From positions 1 through 11,869 of the forward strand of contig CAYWQQ010000021.1 in the NCBI GenBank assembly GCA_964461005.1: a stretch of DNA of 11,869 bases, read 5' to 3'. The DNA comes from JAAZBI01 sp964461005 (lineage in GTDB: Bacteria; Bacillota_I; Bacilli_A; RF39; UBA660). A model generated the notes under the pieces. The model saw only the letters and a list, made by a program, of their open reading frames with translations. It did no database searches and was not told the DNA's origin. Below are positions 1 to 6,888 of the stretch, piece after piece (position 1 is the stretch's first letter; each line of letters opens with the position of its first letter). Position numbers and translations under genes: made by a program.

Positions 1-840
1 TTATTATATGGTCCTCCCGGTTTAGGTAAAACAACTTTAGCATTTATTATAGCTAATGAATTAGGTAGTAATATAAAAACCGCTAGTGGACCAACCATAG
101 AAAAGAGTGGAGATTTAGCAGCTATTTTATCAACTCTAGAACCAGGCGATGTTTTATTTATTGATGAGATTCATCGTATGCCAAGATATATTGAAGAAAT
201 TTTATATCCAGCTATGGAAGATTTTAGCTTGGATATTATTGTTGGTTCTGATGGTAATAGTCGTAATATAAAAATTGATTTACCTCCTTTTACGTTAGTA
301 GGGGCTACTACTAGAGCAGGAGATTTATCAAGTCCATTAAGAGATCGTTTTGGAATAATATCAAAATTGAATTATTATACAATTGATGAATTAACAACAA
401 TTGTTAAGAGAACTAGTCGAGTTATGAAAATAGATATTACTGCTGATGCCGCTGTTGAGTTAGCTAAAAGAAGTCGTGGAACTCCAAGAATTGTCAATCG
501 TTTATTTAAAAGAGTAAGTGACTTTGCTCTAGTATTAGGCAATGGTAAGATTGATTTAGATGTTACTATTAGTTCTTTAGCAAAATTAAAAGTAGACGAA
601 TTAGGCCTAGATAGTACTGATCACGAATTGTTAACCACAATTATTAATAAATTTAATGGTGGACCAGTTGGTATTGAAGCAGTAGCCGCTTCAATTGGAG
701 AAGAAATAACAACAATTGAAGATGTATATGAACCTTACTTGTTACAAATTGGTTTCTTAAAAAGGACACCAAGAGGACGTATCGCTACGGAATTAGCATA
801 TCAACATTTAAAAATCAAAAAAGAAGGCAAATTATTTTAG
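1..840 (+). CDS. ruvB: Holliday junction branch migration helicase RuvB, 5' end missing
   Basis: AAA+ ATPase motor of the RuvAB complex, which drives branch migration of Holliday junctions in recombination and repair. The frame is open from base 1, so the gene begins upstream. 279 residues are visible; RuvB is usually about 335, so roughly 55 N-terminal residues are missing. Counting from window codon 1, the Walker A motif GPPGLGKT is at residues 4-11, Walker B with DEIHRM at 55-60, sensor 1 GATTRAG near 101-107, and the arginine-finger region SSPLRDRFG near 110-118. The C-terminal winged-helix domain ends with the typical RTPRGRIAT stretch. An internal ATG at 178 falls inside Walker B and is not a start. 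The stop TAG at 838-840 overlaps the queA ribosome binding site, so the two genes are probably co-transcribed. The ruvB-queA order is common in Firmicutes. Confidence 0.97.
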   Translation, partial: LLYGPPGLGKTTLAFIIANELGSNIKTASGPTIEKSGDLAAILSTLEPGDVLFIDEIHRMPRYIEEILYPAMEDFSLDIIVGSDGNSRNIKIDLPPFTLVGATTRAGDLSSPLRDRFGIISKLNYYTIDELTTIVKRTSRVMKIDITADAAVELAKRSRGTPRIVNRLFKRVSDFALVLGNGKIDLDVTISSLAKLKVDELGLDSTDHELLTTIINKFNGGPVGIEAVAASIGEEITTIEDVYEPYLLQIGFLKRTPRGRIATELAYQHLKIKKEGKLF

Positions 841-847
841 GTGACAA

Positions 848-1873
848 ATGAAAACAATAGATTTTGATTATGATTTAGATGAAAGCTTAATAGCACAAAC
901 TCCAATTAAAAAACGAGATACTTCTCGTCTTTTAATTTTAGATAAAGAAACTGGTGAGATTGAACACAAAGTATTTATAGATATAATTGATTATTTAACT
1001 GACAATGATGTTTTAGTTTTTAATAATACAAAAGTATTACCTGCCAGATTATATGGTGTTAAGGAAACAACCCATGCAAAAATAGAAGTACTATTATTAA
1101 AAGAGTTACATACTGACACTTGGGAATGCTTAGTTAAACCTGCTAAAAGAATAAAAAAAGACACAATAATTAATTTTGGAGATGGTTTATTAAAAGCGGA
1201 GTGCTTAGAAGAAAAACCTGATGGTATAAGGGTGTTTAAAATGTTATATAAAGGAATTTTTTATGAAGTTTTAGATAAACTTGGAGAAATGCCTTTACCG
1301 CCATATATTCATGAAAAATTAATAGATAAAGATCGTTATCAAACGGTATATGCAAAAATAAATGGTAGTGCTGCTGCACCAACAGCAGGGCTTCATTTTA
1401 CTAATGAACTATTTGATAAAATAAAAGCAAAAAATATAGAAGTACTATTTGTCACATTACATGTTGGATTAGGCACTTTTCGACCTGTGGCAGAAGATGA
1501 CATAGCTAATCATCAAATGCATTCTGAGTATTATGAGATAGATACAGAAGTAGCTGAAAAATTAAATCAATTTAAAAAAGAAAATAGAAGAATAATTAGT
1601 GTTGGGACTACAACAACTAGAGTTTTAGAAAGTGTTTATCAAAAGCATGGACAAATGATATCAGAGAAAGCCTGGACTAATATCTTTATTTACCCAGGTT
1701 ATAAATTTAAAATGGTTGATGCTTTAATTACAAATTTTCATCTTCCTAAATCTACTTTATTGATGCTAGTTAGTGCTTTAGCATCAAAAGAAAAAATATT
1801 AAATGCTTATCAAATAGCTCAAACAGAAAAATATCGTTTCTTTTCTTTTGGAGATAGTATGTTTATAAAATAA
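848..1873 (+). CDS. queA: S-adenosylmethionine:tRNA ribosyltransferase-isomerase QueA
   Basis: Transfers and isomerises the ribosyl group of S-adenosylmethionine onto preQ1 at position 34 of tRNAs with GUN anticodons, giving epoxyqueuosine. This is the step after Tgt in queuosine synthesis. The 341-residue length fits the family (about 340-356). Hallmark stretches are FNNTKVLPARL near residue 57, AAPTAGLHFT near 175, VTLHVGLGTFRP near 201, GTTTTRVLES near 252, and the C-terminal YPGYKFKMVDALITNFHLP. The ATG at 848 is preceded by AGGTGA at 839-844, which overlaps the ruvB stop, so translational coupling is likely. The stop TAA at 1871-1873 runs directly into a terminator hairpin. Its pathway partner tgt lies 0.6 kb downstream but is separated by a minus-strand gene. 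Confidence 0.97.
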   Translation: MKTIDFDYDLDESLIAQTPIKKRDTSRLLILDKETGEIEHKVFIDIIDYLTDNDVLVFNNTKVLPARLYGVKETTHAKIEVLLLKELHTDTWECLVKPAKRIKKDTIINFGDGLLKAECLEEKPDGIRVFKMLYKGIFYEVLDKLGEMPLPPYIHEKLIDKDRYQTVYAKINGSAAAPTAGLHFTNELFDKIKAKNIEVLFVTLHVGLGTFRPVAEDDIANHQMHSEYYEIDTEVAEKLNQFKKENRRIISVGTTTTRVLESVYQKHGQMISEKAWTNIFIYPGYKFKMVDALITNFHLPKSTLLMLVSALASKEKILNAYQIAQTEKYRFFSFGDSMFIK

Positions 1874-1900
1874 AAAATCACAATAGTGATTTTTATTTTA
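1867..1900. terminator. Bidirectional rho-independent terminator between convergent genes
   Basis: A 9-bp perfect stem, AAAAATCAC (1873-1881) against GTGATTTTT (1886-1894), closes a 4-base loop. T-rich tracts lie on the 3' side in both directions: TTTTTATTTTA on the plus strand and, read on the minus strand, TTTTTTATTTTA. The hairpin touches the queA stop (1871-1873) on one side and the stop of the minus-strand gene (1893-1895) on the other. It therefore probably ends both transcripts. Confidence 0.88.
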
Positions 1901-2399
1901 ATCTTTTAGCACAATTATTTTTTCTAACACTTGAAAATTCGCTTTCACATAATATTGCTCTTTGAATGCAACAATAAACTTGTGAATCATTTAGGTGCGG
2001 CAATTCTTTTTTAATTTTATTTATAATTATTAAGACTTTTTTCCATTTATTAGCTTTTTCTATTTTAGAGTATTGACTATCATTTTTTGTACAAAAGTAG
2101 TCATAATAATCCATTCTTGCAAATAAATCAAAAATTAATGTTCTATAAACTAAGTAATCAATTTGAAATGTATCCATAAATGTTTCTCTTACATTGAATG
2201 CAAATATATTTGGTTCATCAATAAGTATTTCATAAATCAATTGTTTTTGTTCATCTTTTGATAAATTCTTATAAAGAATATTTTCTTTTAAACTAAAAAT
2301 AACATTTGTATACATATTTATTTTTTCTTCTTGAGAAATATTTTTTTTCTCAATATCTTCCTTAAATAAAGTCGCTAAATCTTTTAATGTTTCTTTCAT
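1893..2399 (-). CDS. Unknown small helical protein, Cys-containing C-terminal half
   Basis: I do not recognise this 168-residue protein. I place its start at the ATG at 2399-2397, which has AGGGAG at 2408-2413 eight bases upstream. A consensus promoter further upstream would start RNA near 2434, which excludes the in-frame ATG at 2435 and its 12 extra Lys-rich residues. The sequence has no signal peptide or clear membrane segment, so it is probably cytoplasmic. It is rich in Lys, Glu and Ile and looks mostly helical. Five cysteines lie in the C-terminal half (YFC, VYCC, ILC, NNC), without a clean CxxC metal motif. The C-terminus is basic (CAKRLK). The gene sits alone on the minus strand between queA and tgt, with its own promoter and a shared terminator. 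Its base composition looks like its neighbours, so recent transfer is not obvious. That it is a real gene is well supported; its function is open. Confidence 0.75.
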   Translation of the reverse strand: MKETLKDLATLFKEDIEKKNISQEEKINMYTNVIFSLKENILYKNLSKDEQKQLIYEILIDEPNIFAFNVRETFMDTFQIDYLVYRTLIFDLFARMDYYDYFCTKNDSQYSKIEKANKWKKVLIIINKIKKELPHLNDSQVYCCIQRAILCESEFSSVRKNNCAKRLK

Positions 2400-2407
2400 T
2401 TCTTTTT

Positions 2408-2413
2408 CTCCCT
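2408..2413 (-). promoter_or_regulatory. Ribosome binding site deciding the start of the minus-strand gene
   Basis: Read on the minus strand this is AGGGAG, eight bases before the ATG at 2399-2397. It lies downstream of the alternative ATG at 2435 and so supports the shorter, 168-residue protein. Confidence 0.8.
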
Positions 2414-2424
2414 TTTTTCTTTTT

Positions 2425-2453
2425 TTTAAATGCATTTTGTATTATACTATAAT
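2425..2453 (+). promoter_or_regulatory. Promoter for tgt and the downstream operon
   Basis: TATAAT at 2448-2453 is a perfect -10 box. TTTAAA at 2425-2430, 17 bases upstream, matches 4 of 6 positions of the -35 consensus. RNA would start near 2460, about 20 bases before the tgt ATG. The -10 box is one arm of the palindrome ATTATA-C-TATAAT (2441-2453), whose other arm is the -10 box of the divergent gene. Confidence 0.6.
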
Positions 2454-2468
2454 AGTGATATTTGTCAA
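2441..2468 (-). promoter_or_regulatory. Consensus sigma-A type promoter for the minus-strand unknown gene
   Basis: On the minus strand, TTGACA (complement of 2463-2468), a 16-base spacer and TATAAT (complement of 2441-2446) match the vegetative consensus perfectly in both boxes. Transcription would begin near 2434 and leave a leader of about 35 bases before the ATG at 2399. Its -35 box overlaps the tgt ribosome binding site on the other strand. Confidence 0.75.
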
Positions 2469-2472
2469 GGAG
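2467..2472 (+). promoter_or_regulatory. Ribosome binding site deciding the tgt start
   Basis: AAGGAG lies eight bases before the ATG at 2481. An in-frame ATG at 2430 would add 17 residues, but it lies upstream of the -10 box and has no such site, so 2481 is preferred. Confidence 0.85.
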
Positions 2473-2480
2473 AAGATGAA

Positions 2481-3593
2481 ATGAAACTTAAATTTGAATT
2501 AATTAAAAAAGATATACACTCTTTAGCGCGTTTAGGAAAAATAACGACTGATCATGGTAGTTGTGATACACCTGTTTTTATGCCGGTTGGAACACAAGCT
2601 ACTGTAAAGACATTAAATCCTGAAGAATTAGTTAATGCTGGTAGTTCGATTGTTTTAGCAAATACATATCACTTGTGGTTAAGACCAGGAGAAGATGTAA
2701 TTGAATCTGCTGGAGGATTGCATAAATTTATGAACTATTCTGGCCCCATTTTGACTGATAGTGGTGGGTTTCAAGTTTTTTCCTTAGCAGATACAAGAAA
2801 GATTACTGAAGAAGGAGTAACATTTAAAAGTCATTTAGATGGATCTAATTTATTTTTAACTCCAGAAAAGTCAATAGAAATACAATCTAAATTAGGATCT
2901 GATATTGTAATGAGTTTTGATGAATGTCCAGCATATCCTAATACTTATGATTATATTAAAGATTCAGCATTAAGAACTTTAAGATGGGCTGAACGTGGTA
3001 AAAGTATTAAATTAAAATCCCATCAATCATTATTCGGTATTGTCCAAGGTGGAGAATATGAAGATTTAAGAAAACTAAGTGCTCTTGAAACGGTGAAAAT
3101 AGGATTCGATGGTTATGCAGTTGGAGGTACAAGCGTTGGTGAAGGTAAAGATGTTATGTATAAAATGGTTGAATACGCAACAAAATATTTACCAGAAGAT
3201 AAACCTCGCTATTTAATGGGAGTAGGTGATCCTATTGATTTCTTTGAAGGAATTAAAAGAGGAATTGATATGTTTGATTGTGTTTTACCTACTAGAATAG
3301 CTAGACATGGAAATGCATTTACTCGATCTGGTAAATTGAATATTAGAAATTTACAATATAAATATGATTTAAAACCAATAGAAGAAAATTGTGATTGTTA
3401 TGCCTGTAAAAACTTTTCAAAAGCTTATATTCGTCATTTAATTATTGCGAAGGAAGTTTTAGGAGGACGATTATTATCGATTCATAATATTCGCTTTTTA
3501 ACAAAAGTAATGGAAGATATTCGTTTAAGTATAAAAGAAGATCGTTTCTTAGAATTTGAAAAGGAATTTTTAAAACAATATAAAGGAAAGTGA
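2481..3593 (+). CDS. tgt: tRNA-guanine transglycosylase
   Basis: Exchanges guanine-34 of GUN-anticodon tRNAs for preQ1 (queuine in organisms that salvage it), the step before QueA. From the ATG at 2481 the protein has 370 residues, normal for bacterial Tgt. Visible hallmarks are TDSGGFQVF at 92-100, with Asp93 as the expected general base; the substrate-pocket stretch VGGTSVGEG near 214-222; and FDCVLPTRIARHG at 265-277, with Asp266 as the expected nucleophile. The zinc site is Cys304, Cys306, Cys309 and His335, with the family's C-x-C-x2-C-x25-H spacing. The start is set by AAGGAG at 2467-2472. tgt is probably the first gene of an operon continuing through miaB, whose start is four bases beyond the tgt stop TGA. 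Confidence 0.97.
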   Translation: MKLKFELIKKDIHSLARLGKITTDHGSCDTPVFMPVGTQATVKTLNPEELVNAGSSIVLANTYHLWLRPGEDVIESAGGLHKFMNYSGPILTDSGGFQVFSLADTRKITEEGVTFKSHLDGSNLFLTPEKSIEIQSKLGSDIVMSFDECPAYPNTYDYIKDSALRTLRWAERGKSIKLKSHQSLFGIVQGGEYEDLRKLSALETVKIGFDGYAVGGTSVGEGKDVMYKMVEYATKYLPEDKPRYLMGVGDPIDFFEGIKRGIDMFDCVLPTRIARHGNAFTRSGKLNIRNLQYKYDLKPIEENCDCYACKNFSKAYIRHLIIAKEVLGGRLLSIHNIRFLTKVMEDIRLSIKEDRFLEFEKEFLKQYKGK

Positions 3594-3597
3594 TAAT

Positions 3598-5010
3598 GTG
3601 ATTATACCTGATTTAAAACAAGCTAAAATAAGAACAAATAATCCCGTCAAAATTTATAACAATGTATATAATTTGACAGATGAAGATAAAAAATTAGGAT
3701 TAAATAAAAAATATTATTTAAAAACTTATGGTTGTCAAATGAACATTCGTGATTCAGAGACAATCAAAGCTATGTTAGAAAATATGAATTATATAGAAAC
3801 TGATAATTATTTAGAAGCGGATTTATTAATTTTAAACACATGTGCAGTTAGAGAAAATGTTCACAACAAAGTTTTTGGTATGTTAGGTAGATTTAAACAT
3901 TTAAAAGAAACCAAAAAAAATATTGTGGTTGGCTTGATGGGCTGTATGTCTCAAGAAGAAATAGTGGTCAATAAAATTATTGATAAATATAAATGGTTAA
4001 ATTTTGTTTTAGGAACACATAATTTATATCAATTACCTGAAGTAATCAAAGAACAACAAAAACTTAATATCAATGTTCCTAGTATTGAAGGAGACATATA
4101 TGAAAACTTACCTGTAAAAAGATCAAATCCTTTTACAGCTTTTGTTAACATAATTTATGGTTGTGATAAGTTTTGTACATATTGTATTGTTCCATATACC
4201 AGAGGAAAAGAAAGAAGTCGTCAAAAAGAAGATATCTTAGCAGAAATAAATAATTTAATCGAAGCTGGTTGTCAAGAAGTAACTTTGTTAGGCCAAAACG
4301 TTAATGCTTATGGTAAAGATTTAAAAGATAATTACAAATTGAATAATTTGTTGGATGATATTGCTAAAACAAATATATCAAGAATTAGATTCTTAACTAG
4401 TCATCCTTGGGATTTTACAGATGAAATGATTGAGACAATTAAAAACAATTCTAATATTATGCCATATTTTCATTTACCTATTCAAAGTGGTAGTTCTCGT
4501 ATCTTAAAGTTAATGGGAAGAAGATATAAAAAAGAAGAATATTTAGAATTGTTTAATAAAATTAAAAAAGCTATTCCTAATGCCTCAGTAACAACTGATA
4601 TCATTGTGGGATTTCCAAATGAAACAGAAGAAGATTTTCAAGACACACTAGATATAGTAAATAATTGTAAATTTGATGGGGCTTTTACTTTCATCTATTC
4701 ACCTCGTGAAGGGACTCCAGCTTCAAAATTAGATGATAATATTTCATTAGAAATAAAAGAAGCTAGATTACAAATATTAAATAAAATTATAAATAAGTAT
4801 GCTAAAGAATCCAACAAAAAAATGTTGGGGAAAATAGTGCCTGTTTTAATTGAAAATTTAAGTGAAAAAAATCCCGATCAATTAAGGGGTTATACTGATA
4901 CTTATAAACTAGTAAATATTATAGGTAATAAAAAGTATCTTGGTAAAATTGTAAATGTTGAAATAACTGAAATTAAATCCTGGAGTTTAAACGGTAAAGT
5001 TGTTGATTAA
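3598..5010 (+). CDS. miaB: tRNA-2-methylthio-N6-dimethylallyladenosine synthase MiaB
   Basis: Radical-SAM methylthiotransferase that adds a methylthio group to i6A at position 37 of tRNAs reading UNN codons. The order is an N-terminal methylthiotransferase domain with cluster cysteines Cys46 (YGCQMN), Cys82 (NTCAVREN) and Cys116 (MGCMS); a radical-SAM domain with the Cys189/Cys193/Cys196 CxxxCxxC motif followed by VPYTRGKE; and a C-terminal TRAM domain from about residue 405. The TRGKE context fits MiaB better than MtaB or RimO. The start is GTG at 3598, four bases after the tgt stop; no in-frame ATG occurs before the YGCQMN motif at residue 44. AAAGGA lies about 10 bases upstream of it. An out-of-frame ATG at 3596 meets TGA at once and is not a start. 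The roughly 36 residues before the core are an ordinary N-terminal extension for Firmicutes members. Confidence 0.95.
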   Translation: MIIPDLKQAKIRTNNPVKIYNNVYNLTDEDKKLGLNKKYYLKTYGCQMNIRDSETIKAMLENMNYIETDNYLEADLLILNTCAVRENVHNKVFGMLGRFKHLKETKKNIVVGLMGCMSQEEIVVNKIIDKYKWLNFVLGTHNLYQLPEVIKEQQKLNINVPSIEGDIYENLPVKRSNPFTAFVNIIYGCDKFCTYCIVPYTRGKERSRQKEDILAEINNLIEAGCQEVTLLGQNVNAYGKDLKDNYKLNNLLDDIAKTNISRIRFLTSHPWDFTDEMIETIKNNSNIMPYFHLPIQSGSSRILKLMGRRYKKEEYLELFNKIKKAIPNASVTTDIIVGFPNETEEDFQDTLDIVNNCKFDGAFTFIYSPREGTPASKLDDNISLEIKEARLQILNKIINKYAKESNKKMLGKIVPVLIENLSEKNPDQLRGYTDTYKLVNIIGNKKYLGKIVNVEITEIKSWSLNGKVVD

Positions 5011-5024
5011 GGGAAGGAAAACTT

Positions 5025-5981
5025 ATGAAAAAAATTGCAATATTAGTTCTTATTTTATTTCTGGCAGGGTGTCAAAACGAAGTTTTCTCTAAAGATATCT
5101 TTTATATGAACACATATATTAATATCAAGATATATAATCAAGATAAAGTATTAGCTGAAAAAGCTTTTAAAGATATTGAAAAAATTTATAAAGAATACGA
5201 TCTATTATGTGATCGTTATAAAGAAACTGAAAATAATATATATTACTTAAATAATAATTTAAATATTAATCAAGAAATAGAAATAGATAATAGATTATAT
5301 GAATTATTGAAGACTAGTAAAGAATACTATTTAAAGACAAATAAATATTTTTCTATTGCCCTAGGCAATGTCACAGATGTTTGGAAAAATAGTAAGGAAA
5401 AACCTTCAATTGATGACTTAAAAAAAAGTGGCAGTACTAATTTAGATGACATTATTTTAAAAGAAAAAAACATTTTCATAAAGACTAGTAATGTTTCTCT
5501 TGATTTAGGTGGTATTGCTAAAGGTTATGTAAATGCAAAAATACAAGAATATTTGTCCAAAAAAGGAATTAAAAAATATATAATAACTTCAGGTACAAGC
5601 AGTATTTTAATAGGTGAACATTATCAAAAAGATAGATATAAAGTGGGATTAATTAATCCATTAGATCCGAAAAATATTTACAAAGTAATTAAACTAAATA
5701 ATAATTCTATTTCTACTAGCGGTACAATTGATAATTATTATGAATTTGAAGGTAAAAAATATAGTCATATCATTAATCCTTTTAGTTTATATCCAGATAA
5801 TTATAGTTTATCTATAACAGTAATTGCTCCTGATCCTATTTTAACTGAAGTTTTATCAACGACATTAGTTTTATTGCCAATTGAAGAGGGCAAAAAACTA
5901 GCTGAAAAATATAATGTTGACGTAATTTGGTTTACAGAAAATGGTATATTTGAAACTGAAGGAATTAAACAATATGAATAA
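5025..5981 (+). CDS. apbE: ApbE-type FAD:protein FMN transferase, lipoprotein
   Basis: Probable extracytoplasmic flavin transferase that moves FMN from FAD onto a Ser or Thr of a partner protein. The first 15 residues are a lipoprotein signal with lipobox LAGC, giving Cys16 as the lipidated residue and placing the enzyme on the outer face of the membrane. ApbE features are FYMNTY near 6-11 (usually MGT), DLGGIAKGY at 160-168, STSGT near 230-234, and YSHIINP at 246-252. It departs from the family at several sites: TSGTSS near 188-193 where an AGG-type loop is usual, STSGT in place of STSGD, no TG after the HIINP motif, and Glu275 (TEVLSTT) where the Mg2+-binding Asp normally stands, with Thr279 retained. 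It is probably active but divergent. The likely substrate is the FMN-binding lipoprotein three genes downstream. The gap to miaB is 14 bases, and AAGGA precedes the ATG. Confidence 0.9.
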   Translation: MKKIAILVLILFLAGCQNEVFSKDIFYMNTYINIKIYNQDKVLAEKAFKDIEKIYKEYDLLCDRYKETENNIYYLNNNLNINQEIEIDNRLYELLKTSKEYYLKTNKYFSIALGNVTDVWKNSKEKPSIDDLKKSGSTNLDDIILKEKNIFIKTSNVSLDLGGIAKGYVNAKIQEYLSKKGIKKYIITSGTSSILIGEHYQKDRYKVGLINPLDPKNIYKVIKLNNNSISTSGTIDNYYEFEGKKYSHIINPFSLYPDNYSLSITVIAPDPILTEVLSTTLVLLPIEEGKKLAEKYNVDVIWFTENGIFETEGIKQYE

Positions 5982-6333
5982 AAACGATTGGATATTGATA
6001 ATAATAATTTTATTGATTGTCTGTACTTTATTAATATTTTTCAAATTTACTAATCAAGATAGTAATCAAGCTCTAGTTTACAATGATAATAAATTAATCT
6101 TAACAATTGATTTAACTAAAGATAAACAATATCAAGTTACAGGCTATAATGGTAAGGTGAATATTGAAGTTAATAATAAAAAAATTAGGGTATCTTCAGA
6201 AACATCAAATTATCATTTGTGTTCTAAACAAGGATATATTTCTAAATCTTGGGAAACAATTGTTTGTTTACCAAATAAAATAGTAATTAGGGTTACATCA
6301 GTAAATAATAATTATGATGTAATATTAAGGTGA
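5974..6333 (+). CDS. NusG domain II-containing membrane protein (EetA-like)
   Basis: This 119-residue protein has one N-terminal membrane segment (about residues 7-24) followed by an extracytoplasmic NusG domain II-like beta domain. The family signature is clear at the C-terminal end: Cys83 in HLCSKQGYIS, then Cys98 in IVCLPNKIVI, a pair conserved in these small proteins. They are not transcription factors despite the domain name. In Firmicutes they occur beside ApbE, Gx/EetB-type membrane proteins and FMN-binding proteins in electron-transfer clusters, as here. I chose ATG 5974, which overlaps the apbE stop by eight bases and has GAAGGA ten bases upstream. An in-frame ATG at 5941 lies deep inside apbE and would put eleven extra residues before the membrane anchor. 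The exact role, scaffold or redox adaptor, is not known from sequence. Confidence 0.85.
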   Translation: MNKNDWILIIIILLIVCTLLIFFKFTNQDSNQALVYNDNKLILTIDLTKDKQYQVTGYNGKVNIEVNNKKIRVSSETSNYHLCSKQGYISKSWETIVCLPNKIVIRVTSVNNNYDVILR

Positions 6334-6337
6334 AAAA

Positions 6338-6844
6338 ATGGAATTAAGAAAAACAATTACTTTAGCTATGCTTTTAGCTTTAGGAGTGGTATTAAATATT
6401 ATGGAAAGTATGATTCCCATTATGGGGAATATTATTCCTGGTAGTAAATTAGGTTTAGCTAATATAGTAGTTATTTTTGTTATATATTTTTATGGTTTAA
6501 GAGATGGTTTGTTATTTTCTTTTACAAGAGTTTTTATAGTTGGTTTATTGAGAACAGGTTTATTTAATATTGTTTTTATGTTTAGTTTATCAGGTGGTTT
6601 TTTAAGCGTAATTTGTATGTTTATGGCTCATAAATTTACAAAATTATCAATTATTGGAATAAGTATAATAGGGGCTATTACTCATAGCATTGGTCAAATT
6701 TTAGTAGCGGTCTTTTTATTCCAAACAATAAATATTATTTATTATTTACCATATTTATTACTATTATCAATACCAACTGGTTTTGTTATTGGTGTGATTT
6801 CTGAACAAGTAATAAATCAATATAAAAAGATAAATAAAGATTGA
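6338..6844 (+). CDS. Gx transporter / EetB-like integral membrane protein
   Basis: This 168-residue, very hydrophobic protein has five to six membrane segments. It matches the family often labelled heptaprenyl diphosphate synthase component I or Gx transporter. The signature PGSKLGLAN lies at residues 34-42, and GAITHSIGQ (112-120) and YYLPYLLL (135-142) are also typical. The older 'heptaprenyl diphosphate synthase' name rests on weak evidence; no synthase component II gene is nearby. In Listeria-type flavin-based extracellular electron transfer, EetB belongs to this family. Placement after apbE and a NusG domain II gene, and before an FMN lipoprotein, supports that role, perhaps passing electrons from membrane quinol to the outer face. 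The start has AGGTG overlapping the preceding stop. The intergenic gap is four bases, so co-translation is likely. Confidence 0.85.
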   Translation: MELRKTITLAMLLALGVVLNIMESMIPIMGNIIPGSKLGLANIVVIFVIYFYGLRDGLLFSFTRVFIVGLLRTGLFNIVFMFSLSGGFLSVICMFMAHKFTKLSIIGISIIGAITHSIGQILVAVFLFQTINIIYYLPYLLLLSIPTGFVIGVISEQVINQYKKINKD

Positions 6845-6888
6845 TTTAAATTGCTTAAACCAGTATCATTAAATATAGGAGGATAGAA

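Noticed and set aside
2400..2435. Longer start at 2435 for the minus-strand gene
   Set aside because: The predicted RNA start is near 2434, and AGGGAG at 2408-2413 serves the ATG at 2399.
2430..2480. Longer tgt start at 2430
   Set aside because: It lies upstream of the -10 box and lacks a ribosome binding site; 2481 has AAGGAG at good spacing and matches the family's N-terminus.
2400..2480. preQ1 riboswitch before the queuosine gene tgt
   Set aside because: The predicted leader is only about 20 bases, too short, and no preQ1-type hairpin plus A-rich tail is seen.
5941..5973. Longer start at 5941 for the NusG domain II gene
   Set aside because: It would overlap apbE by 41 bases and add charged residues before the membrane anchor; ATG 5974 has GAAGGA upstream.
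6338..6844. Heptaprenyl diphosphate synthase component I
   Set aside because: The name is inherited; the protein is a polytopic membrane protein with no synthase motifs and sits in an electron-transfer context.
6845..6888. Internal promoter before the FMN lipoprotein gene
   Set aside because: TTGCTT and TATCAT are present but only seven bases apart; only the AGGAGG ribosome binding site is convincing.
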